Notes under the pieces: model-generated
What the model saw: the letters and a program-made list of their open reading frames with translations, nothing else
Databases searched by the model: none
What the model was told of the DNA's origin: nothing
Position numbers and translations under genes: made by a program
From: Capronia americana
Taxonomy: Eukaryota > Ascomycota > Eurotiomycetes > Chaetothyriales > Herpotrichiellaceae
Direction: 5' to 3'
Assembly (NCBI GenBank): GCA_016110215.1
Contig: JADWQD010000010.1
Span: 744,001-808,000, forward strand
Length of the DNA: 64,000 nt
In this document: positions 9,351 to 20,311 of the stretch, one piece after another
Numbering within the stretch: position 1 is the stretch's first letter
Layout: every line of letters starts with the position of its first letter

Positions 9351-11378
9351 TTACTCCATTGCCTGGACATTTTCTACCTGGATCACTTCTGCTTCTGTTG
9401 CCTGGACCCTCTTTTCGAGAGCCTGGACTCTCAGGTGTTCTACTCGATCTGTGCCATCAAACAGTGTTGAGATCTCCTCAAGTGTCGAGCCTCGGGTTTC
9501 AACAAAGAGAAAGATGACGACGAGGAGCTAAGGATTGGGTCACTAGTCAGAATGGAGCCACGAAGATATGTCCACGACCAATGGCAATGACATGACTTAC
9601 CTCGATGACTAGCCATACCTCGTACACAATGTACCAATGCCAGCCTAATCGTTCGATCCCAACGGGGTTTACATATTGGCCAAAGAAAAGCGACAGAGAA
9701 ACGCTGAAGCTGAATGCGGTGAGCCCTTTGGCGCGCAGGTGATAAGGAAGAATCTCGACCGGATACGCAACATTCAAAGATGTCCTAGACATCATGTCAA
9801 TCAAAGGTTCTGCATGAACGAAGTTTTTGAGGCTTACCAGACTAGGTTGTACGCAAGGGTATGCAAAAACATCATCACGAGTGCCCCAGTTCCAAATTGG
9901 GGAGAGTTGCTTTGGATGGTCACGGCAGTGAATGCAATCCAAAGTCCAAATGTCACCACCATACTTGAGTTGGATGCCAGGAACATTGGCCGTCGACCCA
10001 GGTAATCCACCAGAAATGCTGCACTCATAGCTTCGACCCAGTTGGTGGCTGCGTAGATGCCGTTGATCTTGTTCTGGAAGAAGGGGTCCGTGTAGCCGAG
10101 GAGATCGAGAATTTTGCTTTTGGAATTATGAGCGGAAAATCTATATGGGTGAAGCAAGAAACAAACTCACTTGAGATAGTACCCGATGAGGCCGTTTCCA
10201 CTCAGTTGAGAAAACATTCCACAAGCGATACAGATCGAAAGCCGTCTCCGATTTCCCGCTACGGTTGACCGTCAGTGGATGCGCCAGTCATTCACAGATA
10301 TGCCAACTTACGTGTTGCAAACAGAGCTTTCCAGCCATGGTTCTTGCCCTCCTTCTCGGTTTGGAGGGATGTTCGAATCTCGGCGAACTCGAATCGGAGC
10401 CATTCATTGTTCCGGTCACCATTCGTATGGTATGTGGCCATGATTTCCAGGGCATCGTCATAGCGCTCTTTGGAGACTAGATATCGAGGACTTTCGGGCA
10501 ACCACCAAATGAGGCAAAGTTGCAGCAGACTTGGGACAGCCTGAAGCAGACTGGGAAGCCGCCAACTCCAATCATTCGCCATTCGAAGAGTTCCAAACGT
10601 GGTCCATGCCGCAATCAGACTTCCGAAGTACCTAGACGACAACATCAGAAACAGGAAATCAGGCCAGAGCGATGCACATGCCAGAAAGTGTTGAACACGG
10701 CCGTGACCTTGCCCCTTTGCGCTGGATGACAGAGTTCTGTGATGAGCAGGGGTGAAGCGACGATAGTCACCGAGCTTCCATGCCCAACTGGGAGACCAGA
10801 CATGTCAGCCAACTGAGGCCAGAGAATAGGCAGCAAGATGGAACTTTGTCTCACTGAAGAACCTTCCCGCAATGAACATGCCAATGTTCTGGGCCGCGGT
10901 TTGCAGAGCGACTCCAAGAGCGACGAAGCACGAGCCGAAGAAGATGGTTTTCTTTCTTCCGATGGAATCGGCCAGATATGGTGCGTAGGGCAGACTGCAA
11001 ATACTTCCGACCGACTGGATGGCATTCAAGAGACCAATGTAGCTCCTTCGGGGTGGTTGAAATCTACAACATCGATACATCAGCCCCCTTGCCCTCGATC
11101 ACAATCAGAAATGTCGGTGCTGCTACTCACAATTCTGCCAGTAGACCAGGGTCTGGAGTCCGTTCATCATCGAGCTGAAAAGATATCGTCAGCGACAGGC
11201 TTGCACCAGATAGACGTGGATCAAGACATTACCCATCGTAGCCATTGGTTGCTGAACTGAGGATGGCTACGAGAATGAGAAGATACAACCTTCTCAAGCC
11301 AGCATCCTGCCACCACCATTTGCCATTTCGAGATACATCTGGTGGTCTGGGAGCTCTGCTTTCGATTGCGGACGACAT
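9351..11378 (-). pseudogene. MFS sugar transporter 2, interrupted by a 1-nt frameshift
   Basis: Nine exon blocks are recognisable on the minus strand: 9351..9527, 9601..9784, 9838..10116, 10171..10258, 10312..10631, 10682..10787, 10855..11063, 11131..11174 and 11233..11378. They sum to 1553 nt, one base short of a whole number of codons. All sugar-porter landmarks are present: TNGYDGS, ADSIGRKK, PESPRYL, DYLGRRP and ETRGSTLEE. The loss is located near 11041-11047: YFNHPEG is read in one frame and YIGLLNAIQSVG in the next, and no alternative splice restores it. One intron (10632-10681) needs a GC donor (GCATGT) instead of GTATGT. The rest is well preserved, so the break is recent, or it is an assembly error. 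It is paired divergently with dioxygenase 2. Confidence 0.75.
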
Positions 11379-11829
11379 CGTGGGGGCCGGCTGTAATGAA
11401 GCACACAACAGAGAAAAGCAGAAGTCCCACCCACAGGTTTACCGACCAACGACTCAAACAAGTGCCAGCGTCGCCCTTGATGTATAGAATTTGTCTAAGC
11501 AGTTCTCGTGCGTGGTTGTGGAGTACCTGAGGATTCCCCACGACACGCCCGGAAATGTACCCACCTCTTGACCATTTCCGAAGTGACCGGAAACAAAGGA
11601 TACCGGTTGGACTTTCATCGGAAACCCAGCACCCTAGCGACCCCAGGATCAGCGAGAACCGGGCTACGCTTCAAGGGTGGATAGGTTGGTGGCAAGGTTT
11701 GGATGATTACCCAAGTCGTTGCAGCCGTTGTGAACTGACACCCCGGCTTTACCAGAATATAAAAGGGACTTGTGCATGTGGTGACAAAGACCAAGGGCAA
11801 GCCCATTGAGCTGATACTGTCGTCGCACT
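11379..11829. promoter_or_regulatory. Bidirectional promoter of transporter 2 and dioxygenase 2
   Basis: 451 bp. A TATAAAA box at 11758-11764 serves the rightward dioxygenase, 66 bp before its ATG. Four CGGAAA/TTTCCG hexamers lie within 75 bp (11550, 11575, 11588, 11619). Confidence 0.55.
11758..11764 (+). promoter_or_regulatory. TATA box of dioxygenase 2
   Basis: TATAAAA 66 bp upstream of the first ATG of the dioxygenase gene. Confidence 0.5.
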
Positions 11830-12911
11830 ATGATGGCTGGACTTGTCGAAACCTCTGTTCTAATCCCTATCCCACAGAACGAAGACATCGCTGCTCACGC
11901 TCCCAGGGATCCCCCTGCTGTAAGGTGGAATGGGGGACGTTCAAGCAAGCCTTCCACCCTTGGCTGGCTACGAGAAACCCTCAAAGACACTCCCATTGTC
12001 GAGATGCGGAGACGGTACGAGGAAGACGGGTACATCCTGATCAAGGGCCTGATTCCCCGAGAAGTGGTTCTCGATATGCGTGAACAGTGAGTTGGGGGTA
12101 AACTGTCTCGTAGCCCACCCAACTAAGACCGAGTCTCAGCTACTTCACTCACATGCGTTCGACCGGTTTAATCGCACCCGGGAGTGACCCTAGAGATGGT
12201 ATTTTCGACTCTTCTTCATCGCCTGGAGAATTTACCAGCATCGGTGCGCCTTCATATCCAGACAGCACGAAACTCCAAGCCATGGCGGCTGCACACTGCA
12301 CACCGGAATACCATGATTTCCTGCAAAATCCCCAAATGCGCGAGTTTGTGAGGGAATTCATGGGCTGGGGCAAGGAAGTACTACTTGCTCGGACTCTGCT
12401 GCGACACTGCGTGCCTCACGGGATCAGTTCAGCGATTCATTACGACAAAATCTTTCTCAGAGGGGGGGACCCGGCCAATGACTTTTTGACGGCGTGGGTG
12501 CCCATAGGTGACGTCGCACACGATGGCGGCGGGCTGATTTACCTGAAACACTCGACCGAGATAGGTCGACAAATCGAGGCGAACTTCACCGAGAAAGCCC
12601 AAACACTTCCGCCCGAAGAACGACTCAGAGCATACAACAAGAACATGGCCTCGAATGGATCTCTGGGGACCGACGCCCAAGAGTTTTATGAGAACGAAGG
12701 TCGTGATTTCAAGGCAGCAAAGGAATGGCTCACCGCGGACTATGAAGCTGGAGATGTCATTTTTCACAACCCCTACATCGTCCATGGCACGACGCTGAAT
12801 GAGGACAACTTCAATCGGATCAGACTCAGCACCGATCTGCGGTTCTACCAAGAGGGCACAAGCGTGGACGAGCGATGGATGAAAGTCTGGATGCCTACGG
12901 ATGGCTTGTAG
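11830..12911 (+). CDS. Phytanoyl-CoA dioxygenase family protein 2
   Basis: Two exons (11830..12086, 12140..12911), 342 residues; the 53-nt intron restores MREHYFTHM. Iron ligands are His186 and Asp188 in AIHYDKIF and His301 in YIVHGTTLN; Arg312 or Arg314 probably binds 2-oxoglutarate. The N-terminal 55 residues are variable and lead into the RRYEEDGYILIKGLIP strand, which is typical of PhyH proteins. Two adjacent ATGs open the gene; I took the first. The substrate is unknown. It is divergent from transporter 2, repeating the arrangement at 7.5-8 kb, but the two dioxygenases are only distantly similar, so this is not a simple recent duplication. Confidence 0.86.
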
Positions 12912-12939
12912 TTGACAGACTTCGGTTGAACCGGTTGAA

Positions 12940-13563
12940 TTGCTATGTATTTTCCCACAGGGCTTGAAGAGACTGTCAGTCGACATCGGTAAATCCCTCC
13001 GGAAGGGGAACAAGCGACTAGAGCCTAGAGGGAGCCTTGCTAGCGCACGAGAGAGCAGGGACGAGCAGAAGCGAGCAGAGAGGGAGGCGAGAGGCCTTTT
13101 GTTTTCGGCTACCATTGGACACCGTGACGTTTACTGCCACATTTTGTCCGACGTTGAAGTTTATCGTACGAACAGTGACACTGATAGCAAAAGTGCCGCT
13201 ACAATTTCCCAGCTAGTCGACATCTTTTTCAGCACGTTGACAAAGCTTGCTGGCATTCAAGGCTTTCAGCTCACAAACAAGCTCTTCTGCGCCCGATACA
13301 CCAGCTTTCAGGATTCTGCCATACCTACCTATCACGATGGACGTTCATCCGATATAGCACCTTTTGAACTTCACCCAAATCGGCGTCGGTTGCGCATTTC
13401 AGCTCAAAAGGGGTGTCCTCTTTGCTCTCTCACTGCCGACGTCGTTGACCATAACAGAGCATCCGCTGGATGGTCTCATAATCAAGACCTGGTTGGATGT
13501 TCAGGAAGAAGATATGCGTACACTGAGCTGTGTAAAGGGAATCTAAAACGAGCTTTGGGATAG
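12940..13563 (+). other. Open frame with a HET-protein-like N-terminal stretch, doubtful gene
   Basis: 207 codons with no intron. Only the end looks protein-like: LRISAQKGCPLCSL matches the L..SA..GC.LC.L pattern that begins many fungal HET-domain proteins. No HET core (YEALSYVWG, WIDAICI) follows before the TPR gene on the other strand. It could be a remnant of a HET gene. The first 100 codons may be non-coding. Confidence 0.3.
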
Positions 13564-13609
13564 ATTGAAGACAGCTCCTGAGAATGAGGGCCCAATTGAT
13601 CAATGTTTG

Positions 13610-14737
13610 TTAAGAAAATTTGAGGTTGTATAGTGTTCGCAAAGAGCGTAATAGATCCTGGCGCGATTCATGGTCAATATCTGGTACGTCGACCAAAGTC
13701 AAATAGACGGAGATCGCTTTGTCGATGATTCTCCCGGCCCTGGTCTGCTCCGAAGCCTCCTTCAGAAATCTAGCAAACTTTGTGAGAATAATGAGGAGGT
13801 CAAGCCTGGCGTTCGTTGGTGAAGAGGTAGCCTCGTCATACAAAGCGATGGCTTCATCTAAATACTTGATTTCTCCGGTCTGCTGGTACTTGGTGTACAG
13901 TCTCGAACCGAGCTTAGCTAGGATCTGCCCCCGGAGTTGTGCATCGGGTTTCAATCTACCCACAGCCAACCTTACCAGACGGATTGACTCCTCGACGTCT
14001 GAGCTCGAAGAGGAACAAGCGGAGTCATCCATATACAAATCAGACAAGTTGGCCAGGGCCACCGCTCTGTGCTGGTCTTCTGGAGTCGTACTCGAGATGA
14101 TCTCGTTACACAAGCGTTCTGCCTCCAGCTTGTCCTCTTCGTTGTGGTCCCGATGATATCGCTCAATGTACCTGGCGCTCAGGTTGCTCATTTGCTTGAG
14201 TCGTACCATGTTTTCGGCCTGGGGTGTGGCGTCGAGAGCTCTGATGCCTATTTCGATAGATTCAGCCAGATCAGTCGGGTTGCGAGCGGCACGGAATCGC
14301 GCTGCTAGATTGTAGCCCAGACTTGCCAGCCTTTTGGAGAGGTCCAGGTCGGATTCAACGGGTTCTTTGACCGCTTCCCGCGCCAGGCTGATTCCAACAT
14401 CGAGATGCACCATCAGAGCACTTTGTTCGTACAGCGCGCTCATCTGACAACCGAGCGCGTCTAGGAAGAATCCTCTTTCGACCGTGTTGGTATGCGTCCG
14501 CGAGGCAAGCACGATGCCGATCCCAAGAGCCTCCTCCAAATCGTCAACTTTTCTCTCGGCCTCGTATCGTGTCCACAGTGCCTGGTAAAGGATCCTCCAT
14601 TGAGCAGGCTTGCTCAGCACGCTGTTCGAGCTCGGTGGTGTACTCAGATTGGCTCGTGCAAGAGAAATCAACATGTCCAGCATTCGGCCATCATGGACCC
14701 TGGCAGCTTCCCCGGGGGTATATGGCGCCGTAGCCAT
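13610..14737 (-). CDS. Tetratricopeptide-type helical repeat protein
   Basis: Single exon, 375 residues. Repeating helical pairs are visible, such as KLGSRLYTKYQQTGEIKYLD followed by EAIALYDEA, and earlier LGYNLAARFRAARNPTDLA. This is the G..L..RY..TG...DLD.AI pattern of fungal TPR proteins, often fused to CHAT or NLR modules. Here no CHAT, NACHT or effector domain is attached, and the ORF ends just after the last helices, so it may be a stand-alone scaffold or a truncated member. It is divergent from the HET gene, with 367 bp between starts. Fungal allorecognition genes often sit close together, but a joint function is only inference. Confidence 0.65.
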   Translation of the reverse strand: MATAPYTPGEAARVHDGRMLDMLISLARANLSTPPSSNSVLSKPAQWRILYQALWTRYEAERKVDDLEEALGIGIVLASRTHTNTVERGFFLDALGCQMSALYEQSALMVHLDVGISLAREAVKEPVESDLDLSKRLASLGYNLAARFRAARNPTDLAESIEIGIRALDATPQAENMVRLKQMSNLSARYIERYHRDHNEEDKLEAERLCNEIISSTTPEDQHRAVALANLSDLYMDDSACSSSSSDVEESIRLVRLAVGRLKPDAQLRGQILAKLGSRLYTKYQQTGEIKYLDEAIALYDEATSSPTNARLDLLIILTKFARFLKEASEQTRAGRIIDKAISVYLTLVDVPDIDHESRQDLLRSLRTLYNLKFS

Positions 14738-15104
14738 ACTGGATATAGAGCTGGGAGACCTGTCGTTGGTACGATTCCAGGCGAATCGGTTGAATCGATA
14801 TTTATCTTTTGGCCATCAGCACTGATGAGGGATGCACAGAGAGGATATCGCCGACAACGACAGAAGAACGAAGAGAGATGCTCTCGAGGGCTTCATTCAT
14901 CCAATCAATAGTCGCTTTATTTCAGCTTCGTATTTCATCCCCTCATCGACCTGGCCAGAACCACGAGGCCACCAATGTCGGCTAGGGTTGCCCCATTCCT
15001 CGATCCATCGTTTATAGAAGTTTACAGCCTCAGCCTCACCTGGTCGAAGACGAGCTGCGACGCAATGATGAGATTATGACAAGTGTGCATGTACCATAGA
15101 AAAC
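14738..15104. promoter_or_regulatory. Intergenic between divergent TPR and HET genes
   Basis: 367 bp serving as a shared upstream region. No distinct box was recognised. Confidence 0.4.
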
Positions 15105-17085
15105 ATGTCGACAATCCGGTCCATCGCGTACTCCTATTCCCCGCTGGAAAGTGAGAGGCACATCCGGCTACTGAAGATCTTGCCTGGTAGACTCTCCGGT
15201 GCGTTCGAATGCCACATGATCCATGTGGCCATTGACCAAAGTCCTCCATACGAGGCCCTGTCCTATGTGTGGGGAGACCAAACTCAGAAGGATACGATTT
15301 ATTGCAATGACAAATTGCTCGACGTGGGCCAGGCTCTTAGTCGGGCTCTCTATCGGTTGCGACGCTACGAAACTGAGCGCCTACTCTGGATTGATGCCAT
15401 CTGCATTGACCAGAGGAACGTCCGCGAGAAAAATCATCAGTTGCCGTTGATGAGGACGATCTACCAACAGGCTGAAAAGGTGATTGTATGGCTAGGCTCC
15501 GAGATTGAGGGTTCCAAAGCTGCCTTGTCCATGATTGCGAGCCTCATCGACGTATACAATGCGCATAAGGTGATGCGAGAGTTGCACAAGGAAGAAGAGC
15601 GCCTGGACCCAGGCTGGGCGGCAGACGTTGGGAAGTTCATGAAGCGAGAATTCGAGGAGAGGATGAGCAAAAAGGTCACACGCCACGGCTTGATGCTGCA
15701 TTTGACCGAAGAACGATGCGGTCTGCCCGGCGTATCGTCTCCTGACTGGAAGTATCTGAACGACGTTTATGATGCGCAGTGGTTCCACCGTGTCTGGACG
15801 ATCCAGGAATTGATCGTGGCCAGGAATATCGAAGTCGTCTTTGGAGACCATACCTGTAGCTGGGATCACTTTTTCTACGCAGCGTACGGCATGAGAGATT
15901 CTCTGTCGCCCATGGCGCCGGTCAATTGGCAGCATACAATGTGGCTTGACCTCCGGCGCGGCCAGTTCCGTGACGAAGGCTCTCTAAGTCTGGTCATGTT
16001 GCTTAACGAGTGTCGCCAGAGGAATGCCACCGATGAGCACGACCGAGTCTATGCACTCCTCGGCCTGGCGAGGAATCAGGCTGAGATCTACGAAGAGGGG
16101 TCTTTGCTCAAGCCAGACTACGGTTTGCCCGTTGACGAAATGTATCGAAGGCTCGCGGTCCATTTCCTAACGATCCAGCACCAGCCCGATATCCTACGCG
16201 CCGTCTATCCAACAAAAGTCCACGACAATTTGCCAAGTTGGGTACCTGACTGGAATCCGGCGGGCCCCAAACCCATCCTGAGCACTGCTAACAGCTGGTA
16301 TCGTGGAGGAGGCGACACTAGGGGCGAAGCACCACATGATATATCGCTGCACCCATCAGATGCAAGCATTCTCTTGATCTATGGGAGGCTATACGACACC
16401 ATCGCATCCATTGGGCCTGCCATGGAACGGGAAATGCCCGACCTGATGCGTCAAGAAGGGTATCTGGACGAAGAATTCGAAAGCAGCCGCCGGTACATGG
16501 CCACGCAGGTGCGCTGTTGGCACGAGTGGCGCAATCTGGCGGGCGTCACCGAGAACATTGCTTATCCTGGCAGTAATGAGCACCGCGAGAATGCATACTG
16601 GCGAACCCTCATTGGCGACTGCAACGACGACTTCTCCCAGCCCGCCGACAAGAGCTACCGGTACAATTACGTGCACTGGCGGAATCATATGCGTCGAGCT
16701 CGGGAAGGCTTCTTCACAAACCCCAAGGCCGAGGAGTGGGCAGCCTCGACCAAGGGCGAAATGCCGGACGATGAGGTAATGGGCATTCTTCACGGGCTAA
16801 TGGCCGATCCTCACTTCAAAATCCTTCTATAACCGCATTGTTCGTGCAGCTGCAGAGCTGTGCTTCGCGATCACTACTCGCGGGTACTTTGCACTCGTGC
16901 CTCCTCAGGCCAGCGTGGGCGATGCGGTTTGTGTGATTGCCGGAGTCAAGACGCCGTTGCTGTTGCGTAGGGTATGTGATTCTCCTGACGAGGACTTCCG
17001 GCTCCTTGGAGCTTGTTTTGTGCATGGGATCATGAATGCGGAAGCTGTTGAAGATTCGGAAATGCAAAGGATCCGCATTATTTAA
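15105..17085 (+). CDS. HET-domain (heterokaryon incompatibility) protein
   Basis: The first frame (15105-16832, 575 codons) holds a full HET domain: IRLLKILPG, YEALSYVWGD, LWIDAICIDQRN, then VIVWLG and WFHRVWTIQEL. The typical C-terminal module (TRGYFALVPPQ, VGDAVCVIAG, RLLGACFVHGIMN) lies in another frame up to 17085. A phase-0 intron 16776-16857 (donor GTAATG, acceptor GCAGAG) would join them into 632 residues. However, the best family alignment also wants FYNRIVRAAAE, which that intron would remove, so a one-base shift near 16812-16825 is the alternative. HET proteins trigger cell death after fusion of unlike hyphae; what this one senses is unknown. Confidence 0.7.
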
Positions 17086-17602
17086 GGGCGTGTTTGTGAA
17101 AATATAAATAATACTGTATTCGGGTCATAAGGTAACGTCGTCGCAATAAATACATACAGGCATCATGCACAGCATTGCTCTACACGAAAGTCCCACCGCG
17201 TTTGTACCAGTCTTTTGCGGCGTCGACTCCCTCTCTGACGCTCTGCGTCATGGCCACGATGTTTGAGCAGCCTCCGAGCCAGGTTTCGTGGTAATTCCTC
17301 AATTTGCCGTACGAGCCCTCCTCGACCGTGACGTGGTCAATGCCCCACACGGTACTGAGGATGTGCACATGCAGCCGATCGCTCCTGACGAGCTCCCACT
17401 GATGCAGAAAGTCGTGGTCCAGGACTGTACAGATCCGGATAACGAGAATCGGATCATCGAAAATGGGTTATCCGGACACAGTACCGGGATCGCATTTGAG
17501 AGACCGTGCCGACAGGGTCACCGGCGAGGACTGTTGAATTAGAGCCGCAAAAGACTGGTTCACCTCCGGATTCCATTCCATCTGTTCCAGACAGAGCGCC
17601 AT
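17086..17602. other. Spacer between two HET genes with a leftward open stretch
   Basis: On the minus strand, 17180-17470 encodes about 94 protein-like codons ending DWYKRGGTFV-stop. A TAA separates this from a further open stretch in the same frame. I do not recognise it. A perfect 10-bp inverted repeat (17434-17443 and 17467-17476) lies at that stop. Confidence 0.3.
17434..17476. repeat. Perfect 10-bp inverted repeat, 23-nt loop
   Basis: TCCGGATAAC at 17434-17443 pairs with GTTATCCGGA at 17467-17476. It lies in the spacer between the two HET loci. Confidence 0.6.
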
Positions 17603-20152
17603 TTGAGCCAGCAGAGGTCAAGAAAATGGCCCAATTACCGCAAATGGAAACGCGAGCTTTACTTGGGATCGTGCATCGATCAGTCCTCGATTCGCCTTGT
17701 TGACATACTCACCGGCTGGCCAAAGGATAAAGTTGCCGTCCGCATGGGCGTACACCTTCTGGACGAAGTAACCCAGCGATATGAAGAATTATCTTACGTC
17801 TGTGGCGAATAAGAGCCGGCACAGTATATCACTGTCAATGGTGTGGAGGTCCCCGTCAATCCGAACCTGTACGACGCCCTTTTCTGGCTTCGACAGCCTC
17901 CCTCGGAAAGACGCCTGTGGATTGACGCTATCTGCATCAATCAAATGAGCTTGAACGAAAATCAAAGGAAGTCCAGCGGATGGGCCCGATATACAGTCAG
18001 GCGAAGACGGTCAATGTATTTCTCGGAGCGCCACAAGATTCCAAATCGACTTCTATCGACGTTTTCATCAATTTTCTCAATAGGGACGATCAGGGAGAAG
18101 CAGTTCACCGACGCGCTGATAATGGGTTCAGAGCCTTTGAACAGATCTGCAGAAAGTGTCAGATAGACGTGCAGGACGCCTGCAAAGGCCTCATGGAAGC
18201 CTGTCGTCAACTATGGTGGGGCCGAATTTGGACTTTGGTAAGTAGTGTCTTTTCCCCTCGAGTTGTCCTGTTTTATGCCTGCTACACGGCCTCTGTGTCA
18301 ACTCTGATTCCGCGTTATAGAAGAGCCGAGCTTCTTTCAGCTCTCGGCGGCGAGTTTAGCCTTTTGATCATTCATCTGTCGCGTTATTTGCTAACAGTGT
18401 ATCCGGCAGCAAGAATTTTTCCTCGCTAAAGATGATCCGATGTTTTATTGGGGCAGTACTCATGCCAGCAATACCTCTCTGAAGCGAGACTTCGGTTTGC
18501 TCGAGAATTCGCTCTGGGAATATTTCACCAGCCAAAACACCAACGGACGTGTCCGATCCGAACTCGAGACAATAATAGGCACACCGCTTGGCTCCTTCAA
18601 AGTCGACACCGAACGAATTTCGGCTTTCATCTGGCGTCGCTACAGGACAGATGGGTTCGACACCCCTCGGCGACTGTACCGCGGGCTCACCGCTGACGCC
18701 ACAAACCACCGCGACTTTGTCTACGGACTTCGCGCCATATTCGATCCGGTGTTCGGACGAGTCTTTGTGCCCGACTATCAAATGAGTACACAGCTACTCT
18801 TCGCATGTCTGGTGGTATTCTTGGTTCAATTCGAACGCTGGGGCAATGCGCTTTGGTGGTATCCCACCCGCTACGCAACCGGAAAAGATACCCCTTCTTG
18901 GTTGCCGAATTTCACCAAACGCGTCGTGCCACACGAGTACGAATTCCAGCCGCTGGATCAGGCCGCGGTCGGAAAGTTAGAGCCGAAGCTGGCGGTGCTG
19001 GACCACCGACTTTTCGCCACAGGCTACAAATTGGACAGAGTGATCGGGCATCGCCACATCGACAAAAGTGATGGCCACAAGATCCTCCAAGAACTCTGGC
19101 AGTTTGATCATGGCTTAAACGACAAGGACGAATACCGCGAGTACCTCGCCGCGTCGGATGATCCGTGGCTTAAAGTCTTCGGCGAAATGCACAGAAGCTT
19201 TTATGCTGGATGGACTCATTTCAACACGGCCTTCCGAGGTCGCCTCTTACAATCAACCATCAAGCCAGAGGTCGGCGAAAAGCTTCCCCGACCTGTTGCT
19301 GAATGTATGCCTGGCTGGGACGTGCTGCGATAGCACGCCCTGGGGACTGCTCCAGAGGGCCTCCGTAAAGCGCTCGGACAAGAGATCGATGGTGTTGTGC
19401 AACCATGCCTCGACCACATCTTCAGCCTCAGAATGGAACCGCTTTTTCGGCAGGCCTTCGCCGACTTCTTTATAGGCGCGTGCATCTACGATTGGAACCG
19501 CCTCTCCCTTTGGTTGAATCGATTTCCAGCCGCGACGGCGTGGTCCGCAGGAAATAACCGATACTGGAGTGAAATCCAAGACTCGCTCCTGAGTGGCACC
19601 CGCGAGAAGCGCGCAAAGGCCATCGCCGACGCGTACAGCGTCTATCAAGAAGAGATCTGCTCCGGCTCGTGCTACTACACTTTCTTAGCCTTTGTCATCT
19701 TGCTCGACTGCGATGATCACGACAGCCTCGGGAAGATGACATGTCAGCTCCGAACGGCAGGTCATACTCTTCGCCAGAGATTCTCCTTGACCACGACGGC
19801 GCAGATTGAAAAACTTGCTTCTCAGGTCCCCTCCGTCGCCACTCGCGTCAGCCACTACAAGACTGTGGTCGACCTGTTCCGCGGCCGCTACCTTGTATGG
19901 ACCGATAGAGGGTTTAAAGGAATCAGCTGTCCCGGCGTGGAAACGTGCTGTGATGGCAAGTCTATCGTGGCAATCGTTGATGGCTTATCCTTCCCTGTGG
20001 TTGTGCGTGAATACGACGACAAAACAGACGAGGGGCGGCTGGCGAGATGCGCGATTATTAGGGGTTTCGACATGCTGAATCGAGACTCGGAGAAAGCGGC
20101 ACTGCTGAAGAATTACAAACGAGGAGAGAAGAGGATCTTTAAGTTCCGATGA
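17603..20152 (+). pseudogene. Second HET-domain gene, disrupted
   Basis: All landmarks of a HET protein follow in order: IRLVDIL, YEELSYVCG (usual YEALSYVWG), RRLWIDAICINQ, QRMGPIYSQA, VNVFLGAP, then WWGRIWTL joined over an intron (18238-18409, CTAAC branch site) to QEFFLAKDD, and a typical C-terminus (DRGFKGISC, SIVAIVDG, CAIIRGFDM). Three breaks interrupt it: an in-frame TAA at 17810-17812, a missing base in an A-run at about 17958-17961, and an in-frame TAG at 19331-19333. The codon that usually gives Trp in the SYVWG motif gives Cys. The long right-hand frames (18410-19330 and 19334-20152) are otherwise clean, pointing to fairly recent inactivation. Confidence 0.75.
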
Positions 20153-20311
20153 GATTAAACGTCCATCCACGACTGCACCGAACTTGCCGTACCTCATCGC
20201 GAGTGACGTGCCTTTCTAAATAGAGTCGACGACGACCAAAAGCAGGGACGATGAACCACCGATATCTCTCTTCCAGACGGTGCTGGGGTGAAGAAGAGGT
20301 AGGTTTGGAGG

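Noticed and set aside
12429..13115. 228-codon minus-strand frame over dioxygenase 2
   Set aside because: Antisense shadow of an exon with clear PhyH motifs.
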